A stretch of 64,000 nucleotides of DNA from an uncultured Lactobacillus sp. (GCF_947367125.1 NZ_CANBCQ010000004.1:25422-89421); one strand, 5' to 3'. Positions 32,903-43,520 are shown, numbered from the stretch's first letter. The notes: generated from the letters alone by a model not told the origin. Translations and numbers: made by a program.

Positions 32903-33388
32903 ATGACGATCGCTTTATTTCCGGGGAGTTTTGACCCAATTACTAATGGTCATGTGGAAACGGCTAAAAAGGCAGCTGAAATTTTTGATAAAGTTTATGT
33001 GGTAGCGATGACCAATACAGCTAAGCAATACTTGTTTACACCTGAAGAACGGGCAGATTTAATTAGGGATGCCTTAAAGGGAGTGCCTAATATTGAAGTG
33101 TTAGAAAGGCCTGAAGAAGTTACTGTGAAATTGGCACATGAACTTCATGCTACAGTGATGGTTCGTGGCGTCCGTAATAGCGATGATTTTCGTTATGAGC
33201 AGGAAATTGCTGGAATAAATAAGAAACTAGCACCAGATGTAAATACGGTTTTACTGTTTACTAGTCCAGAAAATTCATTTGTGGCGTCGAGTATGGTTAA
33301 AGAATTAGCTCGTTTTGATGAAGATGTTAGTTTATTTTTGCCTAAAAAAGCTGCAATAGCATTGAGAGAGAAGCTACGACATGAGTAA
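32903..33388 (+). CDS. coaD: pantetheine-phosphate adenylyltransferase
   Basis: FPGSFDPITNGH, VRGVRNSDDFRYE. Confidence 0.97.
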   Translation: MTIALFPGSFDPITNGHVETAKKAAEIFDKVYVVAMTNTAKQYLFTPEERADLIRDALKGVPNIEVLERPEEVTVKLAHELHATVMVRGVRNSDDFRYEQEIAGINKKLAPDVNTVLLFTSPENSFVASSMVKELARFDEDVSLFLPKKAAIALREKLRHE

Positions 33389-34424
33389 TAAAAATAATAA
33401 GCAATCAAAAAAGCACCTGCATAATTGGCTGTTTGCCTTAATTGCGCTTGTTTTATTTATTGTAATTGCTGTTTGGCCAACCGATTATTATATTGAATCG
33501 CCAGGTGAAGCAGTACCAGTTGGGCAATTTATCAAATCCGCCGGTAAAAAACCGTATAATTTTTATTTAGTGACAGTTAGTGTAACTAGTCAGCCAGCTT
33601 CAGTTTTTCAATATTTATGGAGCTTTACTCGGCCATATGATGAACGAGTGCCAAGTAAAGAACTTCTAGGAGGACAAACTAGCAGTCAGTATAATGAATT
33701 GCAAAATTGGTATATGGAAACTAGCCAACAAAATGCTATTTATTATGCAGCCAAGAAAGCTGGTAAGAAACACAGTTTGAAGTATCTTGGCGTCTATGTG
33801 ATGGAAGTACAAAAGGGTTCTAGCTTTAAGCACAAACTGCAGATCGGTGATACGGTTTTAGGTGCAAACGGACATCAATTTCATTCAACTGAAGAAATGA
33901 TGTCTTACCTGCGTAAACAAAAAATTGGCACGCGAGTAACAATTTCCGTTTTACGTGGCAAAGAAAAGAAACACTTTACTGGTAAGATTGTTAAAGTAAA
34001 AGGCACTAATAAACCAGGTATTGGTATTCAGTTAGTTGAACATGTAGAAGTAAAAACTAAGCCCAAGTTAACAATTAATGCTGGCGAGATTGGTGGCCCA
34101 TCAGCTGGGTTAATGTTTACTCTTGAAAGCTATGAAGTCTTTACTAAACAGAACTTAAGTAAAGGACACAAGATTGCTGGAACGGGTACAATTTCGCCTA
34201 CAGGAAAAGTGGGTATTATCGGTGGTGTTGATAAAAAAGTAGTTGCAGCCAGTCGAGAAGGGGCGGAAATCTTCTTTGCGCCAACTGATTCAACTAGTGT
34301 AAAAAAGAATGAAACTAATTATGCAGTGGCCAAAAGAACTGCGAAAAGAATCCATACCAAGATGAAAATTGTGCCTGTAGATACTTTTGATGACGCTTTA
34401 AACTATCTGAAGACACATTATTAA
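33381..34424 (+). CDS. PDZ domain Lon-like serine protease (YlbL/SepM family)
   Basis: N-terminal TM, PDZ-like region, GGPSAGLMFTLE catalytic Ser motif. Confidence 0.92.
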   Translation: MSNKNNKQSKKHLHNWLFALIALVLFIVIAVWPTDYYIESPGEAVPVGQFIKSAGKKPYNFYLVTVSVTSQPASVFQYLWSFTRPYDERVPSKELLGGQTSSQYNELQNWYMETSQQNAIYYAAKKAGKKHSLKYLGVYVMEVQKGSSFKHKLQIGDTVLGANGHQFHSTEEMMSYLRKQKIGTRVTISVLRGKEKKHFTGKIVKVKGTNKPGIGIQLVEHVEVKTKPKLTINAGEIGGPSAGLMFTLESYEVFTKQNLSKGHKIAGTGTISPTGKVGIIGGVDKKVVAASREGAEIFFAPTDSTSVKKNETNYAVAKRTAKRIHTKMKIVPVDTFDDALNYLKTHY

Positions 34425-34444
34425 AACTTTTTTGAAAAAATTTG

Positions 34445-34475
34445 AAGTCCAGAAAAAATTCTGGGCTTTTTTTGC
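34445..34475 (+). terminator. intrinsic terminator
   Basis: AAGTCCAGAA-aaaa-TTCTGGGCTTTTTTT. Confidence 0.85.
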
Positions 34476-34500
34476 GTAATAAATAGTAGAGGTGATTTTT

Positions 34501-35184
34501 ATGAATTTTGAAAAAATAAAAGAATTTCTACTTGAGAAAAAAATATATCTCATCGTTGGCGTAATTCTTGTAGTTGGATTTTTGGGATTAAAGAAAGGTA
34601 ACCGTCAGGAAAGTAGTCCAGCAGTAGAAAATCAGATGATGCAATCCAGTTCAAGTAGTTCGACTGCAGCATCTAATGTTAATGCGACAACTAGTAGTTC
34701 ATCTTCAGCTTCCAAAACTGTAACTTGTGATATTTCAGGAGCAGTAAAGCAGCAGGGGGTATATACTTTGAAGAATGGTGCACGTTTGCAGGAATTGATT
34801 GAAGCAGCAGGTGGTACTACAGCTAGAGCACAATTGAAGGCGATTAATCGGGCTATTTTGCTTAAAGATCAGGATAAGATTCATATTCCTTATAAGGGTG
34901 AAAAAGTTGAGCCAGCTGCAACTGCCGGTTCGGCTGCTAATAATCAGAGTAGTGGACCTGCTAATAATTCAACTGACCAAGGCAGTGGCGGTGACAAGGT
35001 TAATTTAAATACAGCTAATGTGACGGAATTGCAAAAATTGACTGGAATTGGTCAAAAAAAGGCGGAGCAAATTATCGCTTATCGTGAACAAAATGGTTCT
35101 TTTAAAAAGATAGAAGATCTAATGCAGGTATCAGGAATAGGAGAAAAGACATTTGCTAGTCTCAAAGATCAATTGGCTATTTAA
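34501..35184 (+). CDS. comEA: competence protein ComEA (helix-hairpin-helix DNA-binding)
   Basis: TM, SLBB-like region, VNLNTANVTELQKLTGIGQKKAEQIIAYREQNG. Confidence 0.95.
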   Translation: MNFEKIKEFLLEKKIYLIVGVILVVGFLGLKKGNRQESSPAVENQMMQSSSSSSTAASNVNATTSSSSSASKTVTCDISGAVKQQGVYTLKNGARLQELIEAAGGTTARAQLKAINRAILLKDQDKIHIPYKGEKVEPAATAGSAANNQSSGPANNSTDQGSGGDKVNLNTANVTELQKLTGIGQKKAEQIIAYREQNGSFKKIEDLMQVSGIGEKTFASLKDQLAI

Positions 35185-37441
35185 AAATGAAGTTGGCTTT
35201 TATTTATTAACAGCTTTGCTATTGGTTGTAATATCTTTTTTAGCATTTAGTTGTACGACGACTAGTCAAAAAATTATTGCCTTGCTTTTTGGTGGTTATT
35301 TTCTTTTATTGCTAATCAAAAAATATCGGGTTAGCTTAACAATAGTTAGTTTGGCAGTTGCTGCATTATTAACAATAATTTTTTTCAATAAGCAAGAGAA
35401 AAATCTCGTCTTAACAGAGCAGAGTCAATTAAAAATTTATCCTGATCAAGTCAAAATTAAAGATGACTATTTAACGGGAATCGGTAATTTTGCGCAAGGC
35501 AAAGTATTAATTAGTGGCAAAGTGACAGACGCACAAAAAATATTGCTTAAGCGGGGAAATCCCATTTTAATGAAGGATATCAGTGGCGATTGCAATTTGA
35601 TTGAACCTGCTACTAATATTGGAGAATTTAATTTTCAGAATTATTATCAGGCTAAGCAGATTTATCAAAAAGTGAAATATAAAAATTGTCAAATGGAATT
35701 GTTACAGATTGATAATTTCTTTGATCAATTGCATCAATTACGATTTCAATTGCAAGAGTATTTTGCCAGTATGCCGCAGTTACTAGGTTTTTTTGCTAGT
35801 GAACTAGTTTTGGGTGAAAATAATGCCCAAGAAAATCAAGCAATATTGAATAATTACCGGGATTTAGGCGTGATTCACCTATTGAGCATTTCGGGCTTGC
35901 ATGTGGGAATTTATGTCTTATTAATTAGTGTATTTTGCTTTAATTTAAAAATGACAGATGAAGAAACTTTTGTTTGCTGCAGCTTAGTACTATTATTGGG
36001 AATCTTTTTAAGTAATGGTCAGGCAGGTTTTGTCAGAGCAAGTCTAACGTATTTTTTAGGGAAAATTTGCAAGTTTAAAAGATATCATGTGGCCCCAATA
36101 GATTTATTAGGCTTGACCTGTATTTTGCACCTGTTAGTTGTCCCACGACTATTTATGGCTGCCGGAGCAGTGTTAAGTTATATTTTGGCTTTTGGGTTAC
36201 AGTTAACTGATAAATTTGGCAGTATTAAGCAGGCAATTTTGTTAAATCTTTTATTAACCCCGTTCTTATTGCTATATTTTTATCAAGTTAATTGTTTAAC
36301 CGTTATTTTCAATATGCTAGTAGTGCCTTATTTTAACTGGGTAGTTTTGCCAATAGCCTTTTTTAATGCTATAACTTTTGCCCTAACTAAAGATTTAGCT
36401 CCGATATTGGAACAAATATTGGGATTAGGTGAAAAAATTATTGGGCAAGTATCAACTACTAAGTTAGGTTTGCTATCTTTTGGGCAAATTAATTGGTGGC
36501 AATGCTTATTATTGCTAATAGTGACAATCGTATTTATTATTTCGTTAGGGGAAAAAGCTGCTTGCCGATTTAATAGCAAAAAGATCATGGCCTGCATTTT
36601 AAGTTTGTATGCGATTTTTTTCAGTATGATTCATTTTACTTTGCGAGGCCAGGTAACTTTTATTGATGTAGGGCAAGGAGATAGCATTTTAGTAACTACG
36701 CCATTTCCGCGGAAGGTGTATTTGATTGATACTGGTGGGAAATTGAATTTTAGTGGTAAAAAGCAAACGCCCCAACTTAATCGAATTACTATTCCTTTTT
36801 TGAAAAGTCAGGGAATTAATACGATTGATGGAGTTTTTGTTTCCCATCAAGATGCTGACCATGTTGGTGATTTAGGACCGTTATTAGAACAAATTAATGT
36901 TAAACGGCTATTTATGGCAAAAGGATTAATTAAAAATCCGTCCTTTCAGAAGCGATTAGATGGTCGAATTAAAGATACTAAATTAATTGAATTGATGGCA
37001 GGGATGCAAGTAAAAGAGCCGCAAATTGTATTTAATGTCGTTTATCCAGATCATGCCGGTGAAGGAAAGAATGAAGATTCTTTAAGTTTATTTTTTAGAT
37101 TAGCCAATAAAAATTGGTTATTCACTGGAGATTTAGGACAAGATGGTGAAAAAGAAATCATGCAAAAATGTAATTTACAAGTAGATTATTTCAAATTGGG
37201 ACATCATGGAAGTAAAACTTCATCTAATCCAGATTTTTTGCGTGCAATTCATCCTAAGCAAGTTTTTATTTCTGCTGGACGAAATAATCGTTTTGGACAT
37301 CCCCATCAAGAAACGCTACAAACTTTACATCAGCAACAAATACCATGGGTTTCAACCCAAGACTGTGGTATGATTAGCTGGTATTATGGTAAAATGGAAA
37401 ATTCTGAATTTAGTTACTTTTTAAAGCGGGGTAAAAAATGA
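35153..37441 (+). CDS. comEC: DNA internalization competence protein ComEC/Rec2
   Basis: Competence-domain TMs plus metallo-beta-lactamase domain (SHQDADHVGD, LGHHGSKTSSN). Confidence 0.95.
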   Translation: MLVSKINWLFKNEVGFYLLTALLLVVISFLAFSCTTTSQKIIALLFGGYFLLLLIKKYRVSLTIVSLAVAALLTIIFFNKQEKNLVLTEQSQLKIYPDQVKIKDDYLTGIGNFAQGKVLISGKVTDAQKILLKRGNPILMKDISGDCNLIEPATNIGEFNFQNYYQAKQIYQKVKYKNCQMELLQIDNFFDQLHQLRFQLQEYFASMPQLLGFFASELVLGENNAQENQAILNNYRDLGVIHLLSISGLHVGIYVLLISVFCFNLKMTDEETFVCCSLVLLLGIFLSNGQAGFVRASLTYFLGKICKFKRYHVAPIDLLGLTCILHLLVVPRLFMAAGAVLSYILAFGLQLTDKFGSIKQAILLNLLLTPFLLLYFYQVNCLTVIFNMLVVPYFNWVVLPIAFFNAITFALTKDLAPILEQILGLGEKIIGQVSTTKLGLLSFGQINWWQCLLLLIVTIVFIISLGEKAACRFNSKKIMACILSLYAIFFSMIHFTLRGQVTFIDVGQGDSILVTTPFPRKVYLIDTGGKLNFSGKKQTPQLNRITIPFLKSQGINTIDGVFVSHQDADHVGDLGPLLEQINVKRLFMAKGLIKNPSFQKRLDGRIKDTKLIELMAGMQVKEPQIVFNVVYPDHAGEGKNEDSLSLFFRLANKNWLFTGDLGQDGEKEIMQKCNLQVDYFKLGHHGSKTSSNPDFLRAIHPKQVFISAGRNNRFGHPHQETLQTLHQQQIPWVSTQDCGMISWYYGKMENSEFSYFLKRGKK

Positions 37442-38424
37442 CCTTACTTTCTTTATTTAAAAATACCAATAACAATAATCCGCATACTTTAGTTTGGAGT
37501 GGAGATGATTTTCTCAATGATTATTTAGTGAGATCATATGCAAAAGAAGATCGCTTTAAAGATTTGGAACATGTGAATGTTGATTGTGAAAGCGATGGCT
37601 TAGATGAGTTGATTGCCAGCTTAACAGAATCAAGTTTATTTAGTGAACAAAAATTTATTGTAGTTAAGAATCCATTCTTTTTAACGGCTAAAGTACCAAA
37701 AAAGTTTCAAAAGCAAATAGATGATTTGCAAAAAATCTTTGAAAATTTAACTGATTTAGAAGATGTAGTAGTAATAGTTGCTTCTTATGAAAAGCTTGAT
37801 CGGCGTAAGAAACTGACTAAAACAGTTTTAAAACAATTTAATGTGGTTGAACCACAAATTCGTCCATATGAAGTTGCTGCGATAACTAAAGCTTTGATTA
37901 AAGAAGAAGGATATACAATCACCCAGTCTGCTTTGCAATTATTAATTGAGCGCAGTGACCAAGTAATTGATACGATTTTAAGTAATTATCAAAAACTAAA
38001 AATGGCTGCAGCTGATAACAAGATTACTGAAAAAGCAGTAATGCAAAATGTCGACTTATCATTGGCTCAAAATATTTTTGCTATATTAGAAGCGGCTTTA
38101 AACAAAAATTATCGTGAGGCTATTGAACGATTAAACAATCAATTGCGTGAGGGAACCAATCCGATTCAATTACTAGCTGTCTTTGAAAATCAGCTAGAAT
38201 TAATTTTAGTGGTCAAAATTTTAGCGCAAAGAGGGCGTAGTGAAGCACAAATTGTAAAAGAATTAGGGGTGCATCCCTATAGAGTTAAGCTAGCAATGCG
38301 TAATCGGTTAAAAGTAGATAAATTAGAGAATCTGTTGCGGGATGCAATTGAGTTAGAATTCAAGTATAAAAATGGAACTTATCATGAAGATAACTTCTTA
38401 AAGTTATTCATTTTAAATGTTTAA
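37438..38424 (+). CDS. holA: DNA polymerase III delta subunit
   Basis: HolA-like sequence in the standard comEC-holA-rpsT arrangement. Confidence 0.92.
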   Translation: MTLLSLFKNTNNNNPHTLVWSGDDFLNDYLVRSYAKEDRFKDLEHVNVDCESDGLDELIASLTESSLFSEQKFIVVKNPFFLTAKVPKKFQKQIDDLQKIFENLTDLEDVVVIVASYEKLDRRKKLTKTVLKQFNVVEPQIRPYEVAAITKALIKEEGYTITQSALQLLIERSDQVIDTILSNYQKLKMAAADNKITEKAVMQNVDLSLAQNIFAILEAALNKNYREAIERLNNQLREGTNPIQLLAVFENQLELILVVKILAQRGRSEAQIVKELGVHPYRVKLAMRNRLKVDKLENLLRDAIELEFKYKNGTYHEDNFLKLFILNV

Positions 38425-38426
38425 AG

Positions 38427-38467
38427 ATACAAAAAGAGGAGGTCGATGACCTCCTCTTTTTGTATGA
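38427..38467. terminator. bidirectional terminator between holA and rpsT
   Basis: Perfect 18-bp stem ATACAAAAAGAGGAGGTC-gat-GACCTCCTCTTTTTGTAT. Confidence 0.92.
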
Positions 38468-38484
38468 ATTAGTAATAAGTAAGA

Positions 38485-38742
38485 TTACTTGTTTGCTAAC
38501 TTGTTTAAACGACTCTTGTCACGAGCAGCCTTGTTCTTGTGGATTAAGCCCTTTGAAGCAGCCTTGTCCAAAGCACGTTCAGCTTCTAAATGCAACTTGG
38601 AGACGTCTTCCTTACTATCACTTTCAACAGCGTTCTTAAACTTCTTAACAGCAGTTCTTAACTTGCTTAATTCAGAAGCACGACGTTCGTTAGTAGCGTT
38701 TTGAGTCTTAACACGTTTGATAGCTGATTTGATTTGTGGCAT
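38485..38742 (-). CDS. rpsT: 30S ribosomal protein S20
   Basis: [23 protein letters not shown]; start at internal Met of the ORF-track entry. Confidence 0.97.
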   Translation of the reverse strand: MPQIKSAIKRVKTQNATNERRASELSKLRTAVKKFKNAVESDSKEDVSKLHLEAERALDKAASKGLIHKNKAARDKSRLNKLANK

Positions 38743-38821
38743 GAAATTCACCTCCAATGATTTAGAAATTTACTTCATTCATTATACTTAAGAACTATTG
38801 AGGATGCAAGGTAATTTCTGC

Positions 38822-38850
38822 TTGCTTTTTTAAAAAATAATGTGTATGAT
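38822..38850 (+). promoter_or_regulatory. predicted rpsO promoter
   Basis: TTGCTT (38822-38827), 17-bp spacer, TATGAT (38845-38850). Confidence 0.55.
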
Positions 38851-38860
38851 TATGACTGTT

Positions 38861-38914
38861 GTGAACCGTTAACGCTGTTTGTTTGTTCACGCCGACGATA
38901 GACGTTGTTAACGG
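38861..38914 (+). promoter_or_regulatory. candidate S15 autoregulatory leader (H-type pseudoknot)
   Basis: GTGAAC (38861-38866) pairs with GTTCAC (38885-38890); CGTTAAC (38867-38873) pairs with GTTAACG (38907-38913); interleaved order. Confidence 0.6.
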
Positions 38915-38941
38915 CAATTATTTAATGAAAGGTGAATTACT

Positions 38942-39211
38942 ATGGCAATTTCAAAAGCTGAAAAAGAAAAGATTATGAAGGAATACGCAACTCACGAAGG
39001 TGATACTGGTTCTGTTGAAGTTCAAGTTGCTCTTTTAACTGCTGATATCAACAACTTGACTGACCATATGAAAAGCCACAAGCACGACCACCACTCATAC
39101 GTTGGTTTGCTTAATAAGATTGGTCACCGTCGTAACTTGCTTCGTTACCTTGAAAACAACGATATTAATCGTTACCGTGAATTAATTAAGAAGTTAGGTC
39201 TTCGTCGTTAA
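38942..39211 (+). CDS. rpsO: 30S ribosomal protein S15
   Basis: [36 protein letters not shown]. Confidence 0.98.
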   Translation: MAISKAEKEKIMKEYATHEGDTGSVEVQVALLTADINNLTDHMKSHKHDHHSYVGLLNKIGHRRNLLRYLENNDINRYRELIKKLGLRR

Positions 39212-39232
39212 TTCTTATAAATTTTGCACTAA

Positions 39233-39262
39233 AGGGTCAACTCGGAAGAGTTGGCTTTTTTG
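39233..39262 (+). terminator. intrinsic terminator after rpsO
   Basis: GGTCAACTC-ggaa-GAGTTGGCTTTTTT. Confidence 0.85.
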
Positions 39263-39369
39263 TCTCTGTTATAATTTCTTTCTTTATGCTAAAATTGAAA
39301 CAGATTATTTTTACGTTGAGATCAATAGATCCATAAGAATTTTAAAAATTAGATAGAAAAGGAAATATA

Positions 39370-41160
39370 ATGGCTAATCAAATCAAGATTATGATCTTGA
39401 GCGGTGTACGCGAACAAGGTAAAGATATGTTTGCCGTTCAAGTTAATGATGAAATTTTCGTTCTTGATGCCGGATTAAAGTACCCTGATAGTTCTTTATT
39501 TGGTATCGATGTAGTAATTCCTGACCTCGATTTCTTTGAACAATATGGTGATCGAGTTGCAGGGATCTTTTTGACGCACGGACATGCTGATTCAATTGGT
39601 GCTTTACCATATATTTTACGTAAGTATGATATTCCGGTGTTTGGGTCACAATTAAGTATTGAACTTGCAAAAATTGAAGTTCAACGTGAGAATAAAAAGC
39701 GTAAAAACAGTTTGTTCCATGTAATTGATGCAGATACTGAGATTGATTTTAAGAATGCTAGCATTTCATTCTTTCATACAACGCATTCAATTCCTGATTC
39801 ACTTGGAATTGATGTGCATACGCCAGTAGGTGAAATTGTTTATACTGGTGATTTTAAGTTTGATCCAACAGCTGCACCAAATTATCGGACTGATATGGAC
39901 CGTCTGGCTGAGATTGAACAAAAGGGCGTTTTAGCACTTTTGAGCGATTCATCTAATGCTGAAGCCTCTTTCCCTAATGCTTCAGAACAAGATATTGGGA
40001 AATTTGTAACTAACGTTTTTAGAAATGCTAAAGGCAGAATTATTGTAGCTGCTAAGGCTTCTAATTTAAATCGTGTTCAAGAAGTCTTGAATGCTGCTGC
40101 TGCAACAGGCAAGAGAGTGTTGTTAACTGGTCGCGATTTAGCTAAAATTGTTAGAACTTCAATGAAATTGGGCTATTTAGATGTGCCTGATGGTTTATTG
40201 ATGCGAGTTAAGGACCTAAAAACTGTACCAGATGAACAGACTGTAATTTTAGAAACTGGTCGTATGGGTGAACCACTTAACTCATTGCAAAAAATGGCCA
40301 AAAAACGCCACAGTATGATAACAATTCATAAGGGTGATTTGGTCTTTATTGCTACTACGCCATCGCATGCGGTTGAAACTATGGTGGCTGAAACCAGTGA
40401 TTTAGTTTATAAGGCTGGCGGTACGGTTATCCAATTAGGTAGAAATATGCATACTAGTGGTCATGCAACTGGACGTGACTTACAGCTTTTAATCACTACC
40501 TTGAAGCCGCAGTTTTTAATTCCTGTAATTGGTGAATATCGTTTGCTTGAAGTTGTACGTGATCTAGCTATTAAGGCTGGTATGGGTCCTAAGGATATTT
40601 ATATTACCCAAAATGGCGATTGTCTTGAATATGACTTTAAGCAAAAGCGTTTCTTCTTGACTGATCCTGTTCCAGGTGAAGATACAATGATCGATGGCTC
40701 AGGCGTAGGTGATGTTGGCAATATTGTTTTGCGTGATCGTGAAGTGTTGTCAGATGATGGTATCTTTATCGCTGTTGTAACAATTGACCGTAAAAAGAAA
40801 AAGATTATTGCAGAGCCCAAAGTTACAAGCCGTGGATTTGTTTATATTAAAGCAAATCGCCAATTGATGAGCGATTCAATTGATGTGATTAAAAAGGCAA
40901 TTCAGGCTAATTTCGAACATAAAAAGTTTGATTGGACCGAATTAAAGCAAGATATTCGCAGCAATCTGGAGAAGTTTCTATATAAGAAAACTAATCGTCG
41001 ACCTGTAATCTTACCTGTAGTTATGGAAGTAAATCAAAATCGTCATCGTGCTATGCAAAAACGCAATGAAAAAGCACAAAATGATAACAAAAATCATCCT
41101 AAAGATGAAAATAAGCAAACCAAAGTAACTAAGAAAAAAGAAAGTAATAAAAAAGACTAA
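39370..41160 (+). CDS. rnjB: ribonuclease J2
   Basis: Beta-CASP MBL paralogue of rnjA; THGHADSIGALPYIL; located downstream of rpsO. Confidence 0.93.
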   Translation: MANQIKIMILSGVREQGKDMFAVQVNDEIFVLDAGLKYPDSSLFGIDVVIPDLDFFEQYGDRVAGIFLTHGHADSIGALPYILRKYDIPVFGSQLSIELAKIEVQRENKKRKNSLFHVIDADTEIDFKNASISFFHTTHSIPDSLGIDVHTPVGEIVYTGDFKFDPTAAPNYRTDMDRLAEIEQKGVLALLSDSSNAEASFPNASEQDIGKFVTNVFRNAKGRIIVAAKASNLNRVQEVLNAAAATGKRVLLTGRDLAKIVRTSMKLGYLDVPDGLLMRVKDLKTVPDEQTVILETGRMGEPLNSLQKMAKKRHSMITIHKGDLVFIATTPSHAVETMVAETSDLVYKAGGTVIQLGRNMHTSGHATGRDLQLLITTLKPQFLIPVIGEYRLLEVVRDLAIKAGMGPKDIYITQNGDCLEYDFKQKRFFLTDPVPGEDTMIDGSGVGDVGNIVLRDREVLSDDGIFIAVVTIDRKKKKIIAEPKVTSRGFVYIKANRQLMSDSIDVIKKAIQANFEHKKFDWTELKQDIRSNLEKFLYKKTNRRPVILPVVMEVNQNRHRAMQKRNEKAQNDNKNHPKDENKQTKVTKKKESNKKD

Positions 41161-41162
41161 AA

Positions 41163-41996
41163 ATGACATCAGTAAGTCAACAAAATCTATTAAAACTTGC
41201 TGAAGAAGATGAGCGTAAGGGCGATCTTGTAGCGGCTATTCAAAACTTAGAAGAAGCGCTGCGAGGAGAACACTCTTTGGATGTAATTTTAAAGCTGTGT
41301 GAGCTCTATTGTGCTAATAAACAAGAAGATCAGGCGTATGCTTTAATTAAAGAGGAGCCTGATCTTTTTTCTGATCAGCGAGTGTTTAAGAGCTATTGCA
41401 AAATTTTAGCTGAAAACAATTTTTATATTGAGGCTTTGCAATTAAAAAATATTGTCGGAGTAAATGTGGTAGAAAAGGTAAAGCCAGTTTCTGAAGAGAA
41501 GCAACAGCAAATTATGCAGAGATTTAAAGAAAAAAAGCAAGTTAGTCAGGCGGATTATGAAGACCTTTATAAATTAAATTTGCTTAACTTTAAAACTTTT
41601 GCTCAAAGCATTTTGTTAGATCCAACACCAAATTTTGCAGTAAGGCTGTCACTGTGTGAGGATTTAGTTCGGTTAGGTCTTAAAGAGCAATTCAAAATTT
41701 GGGTAATTGGTAAATTGGAAAGCTTTACGCCTCAAAATACTTTGCTTTTAGAAAAAGAATCAAAATATCGAGAAATTGTTTCTAGTATCGGAAGCAAATT
41801 TCATAATAATCCTAGTCAATTACCGTTAATGCTAGGAGAAGTAAATTTAGTGCTAGGCAGTCTTTATCCTAAGATTAACGAATATGTTGATGAACCAGAT
41901 AGTTTTGCTAGTGATCTAGTGTCATTTTTATTAAAAAAAGATGGGCACAGTCATCAAAAATTGCTAAAAACGATCTATCATAATCTACCTCAATAA
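41163..41996 (+). CDS. tetratricopeptide-like protein, unknown function
   Basis: 277 aa helical-repeat protein coupled to rnjB. Confidence 0.75.
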   Translation: MTSVSQQNLLKLAEEDERKGDLVAAIQNLEEALRGEHSLDVILKLCELYCANKQEDQAYALIKEEPDLFSDQRVFKSYCKILAENNFYIEALQLKNIVGVNVVEKVKPVSEEKQQQIMQRFKEKKQVSQADYEDLYKLNLLNFKTFAQSILLDPTPNFAVRLSLCEDLVRLGLKEQFKIWVIGKLESFTPQNTLLLEKESKYREIVSSIGSKFHNNPSQLPLMLGEVNLVLGSLYPKINEYVDEPDSFASDLVSFLLKKDGHSHQKLLKTIYHNLPQ

Positions 41997-42013
41997 AAAA
42001 TAAGCAAAAAAGG

Positions 42014-42041
42014 TTTACTTTTCGATACTATTTAGTATAAT
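42014..42041 (+). promoter_or_regulatory. predicted tuf promoter
   Basis: TTTACT (42014-42019), 16-bp spacer, TATAAT (42036-42041). Confidence 0.6.
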
Positions 42042-42185
42042 TAGCAAAGGATATTTTCGTTAGGCAATATCGCTTAAGCTTTTTTACTAGGCATTTGCCG
42101 AAGAAAGTAGTACAATATTCAACAGAGAATTATCCGTTAACTTATCTCAACGGACTTCTTGCAAATTTACAGGAGGGTCATTTTA

Positions 42186-43376
42186 ATGGCAGAAAAAGAA
42201 CATTACGTTAGAACTAAGCCACACGTAAACATTGGTACTATCGGTCACGTTGACCACGGTAAGACCACTTTAACTGCGGCTATTACTACTGTTTTGGCTG
42301 ACAAGGGTTTGGCTAAGGCTGAAGATTACTCACAAATCGATGCTGCACCAGAAGAAAAGGAACGTGGTATTACTATTAATACCGCCCACGTAGAATACGA
42401 AACTGAAAATCGTCACTACGCTCACATGGACGCTCCAGGCCACGCCGACTACATCAAGAACATGATCACCGGTGCTGCACAAATGGATGGTGCTATCTTA
42501 GTTGTTGCTGCAACTGATGGTCCTATGCCACAAACTCGTGAACACATTTTGCTTGCTCGTCAAGTTGGTGTTAACTACATCGTTGTTTTCTTAAACAAGT
42601 GTGATTTAGTTGACGATCCAGAATTGATCGACTTAGTTGAAATGGAAGTTCGTGACTTGTTAACTGAATACGATTACCCTGGTGACGATATTCCAGTTGT
42701 TCGTGGTTCAGCTTTGAAGGCTTTACAAGGCGACAAGGAAGCTCAAGAACAAATTCTTAAGTTGATGGACATCGTTGATGAATACATCCCAACTCCAGAA
42801 CGTCAAACTGACAAACCATTCTTAATGCCAGTTGAAGACGTATTCACTATCACTGGTCGTGGTACTGTTGCTTCAGGTCGTATCGACCGTGGTACTGTTA
42901 AGGTCGGTGACGAAGTTGAAATCGTTGGTTTGGTAGACAAGGTTCTTAAGTCAGTTGTTACTGGTTTGGAAATGTTCCACAAGACTCTTGACTTAGGTGA
43001 AGCCGGCGATAACGTTGGTGTATTGCTTCGTGGTATTGACCGTGACCAAGTTGTTCGTGGTCAAGTATTGGCTGCTCCAGGCTCAATCCAAACTCACAAG
43101 GAATTCAAGGGTCAAGTTTATATCTTGAAGAAGGAAGAAGGCGGCCGTCACACCCCATTCTTCTCAGACTACCGTCCACAATTCTACTTCCACACCACTG
43201 ATATTACTGGTGAAATTGAATTGCCAGAAGGTACTGAAATGGTTATGCCTGGTGATAACACTGAATTTACTGTTAAGTTGATTAAGCCAGCTGCCATCGA
43301 AAAGGGTACTAAGTTCACCATCCGTGAAGGTGGTCGTACCGTTGGTGCCGGTCAGGTTACTGAAATCCTTGACTAA
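42186..43376 (+). CDS. tuf: elongation factor Tu
   Basis: [42 protein letters not shown]; start at internal Met after AGGAGGG. Confidence 0.99.
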   Translation: MAEKEHYVRTKPHVNIGTIGHVDHGKTTLTAAITTVLADKGLAKAEDYSQIDAAPEEKERGITINTAHVEYETENRHYAHMDAPGHADYIKNMITGAAQMDGAILVVAATDGPMPQTREHILLARQVGVNYIVVFLNKCDLVDDPELIDLVEMEVRDLLTEYDYPGDDIPVVRGSALKALQGDKEAQEQILKLMDIVDEYIPTPERQTDKPFLMPVEDVFTITGRGTVASGRIDRGTVKVGDEVEIVGLVDKVLKSVVTGLEMFHKTLDLGEAGDNVGVLLRGIDRDQVVRGQVLAAPGSIQTHKEFKGQVYILKKEEGGRHTPFFSDYRPQFYFHTTDITGEIELPEGTEMVMPGDNTEFTVKLIKPAAIEKGTKFTIREGGRTVGAGQVTEILD

Positions 43377-43392
43377 TTTCTAACGATATAGT

Positions 43393-43432
43393 AAAAAAGA
43401 TGCACTTCTTCACAGGAGCGCATCTTTTTTCT
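43393..43432 (+). terminator. intrinsic terminator after tuf
   Basis: AAAAAAGATGC...GCATCTTTTTT. Confidence 0.85.
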
Positions 43433-43520
43433 TTTAAATTTGTTTTTTGCGCCCTTTTAAGGTAAGATAACTTAGTATGCAAGAAGCAAACTCAAATTTG
43501 ACATTGGAGGTATTTAATTA

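Noticed and set aside
38427-38465. 18-bp perfect palindrome containing GAGGAGG as a possible special element
   Set aside because: Fits a bidirectional terminator between converging holA and rpsT.
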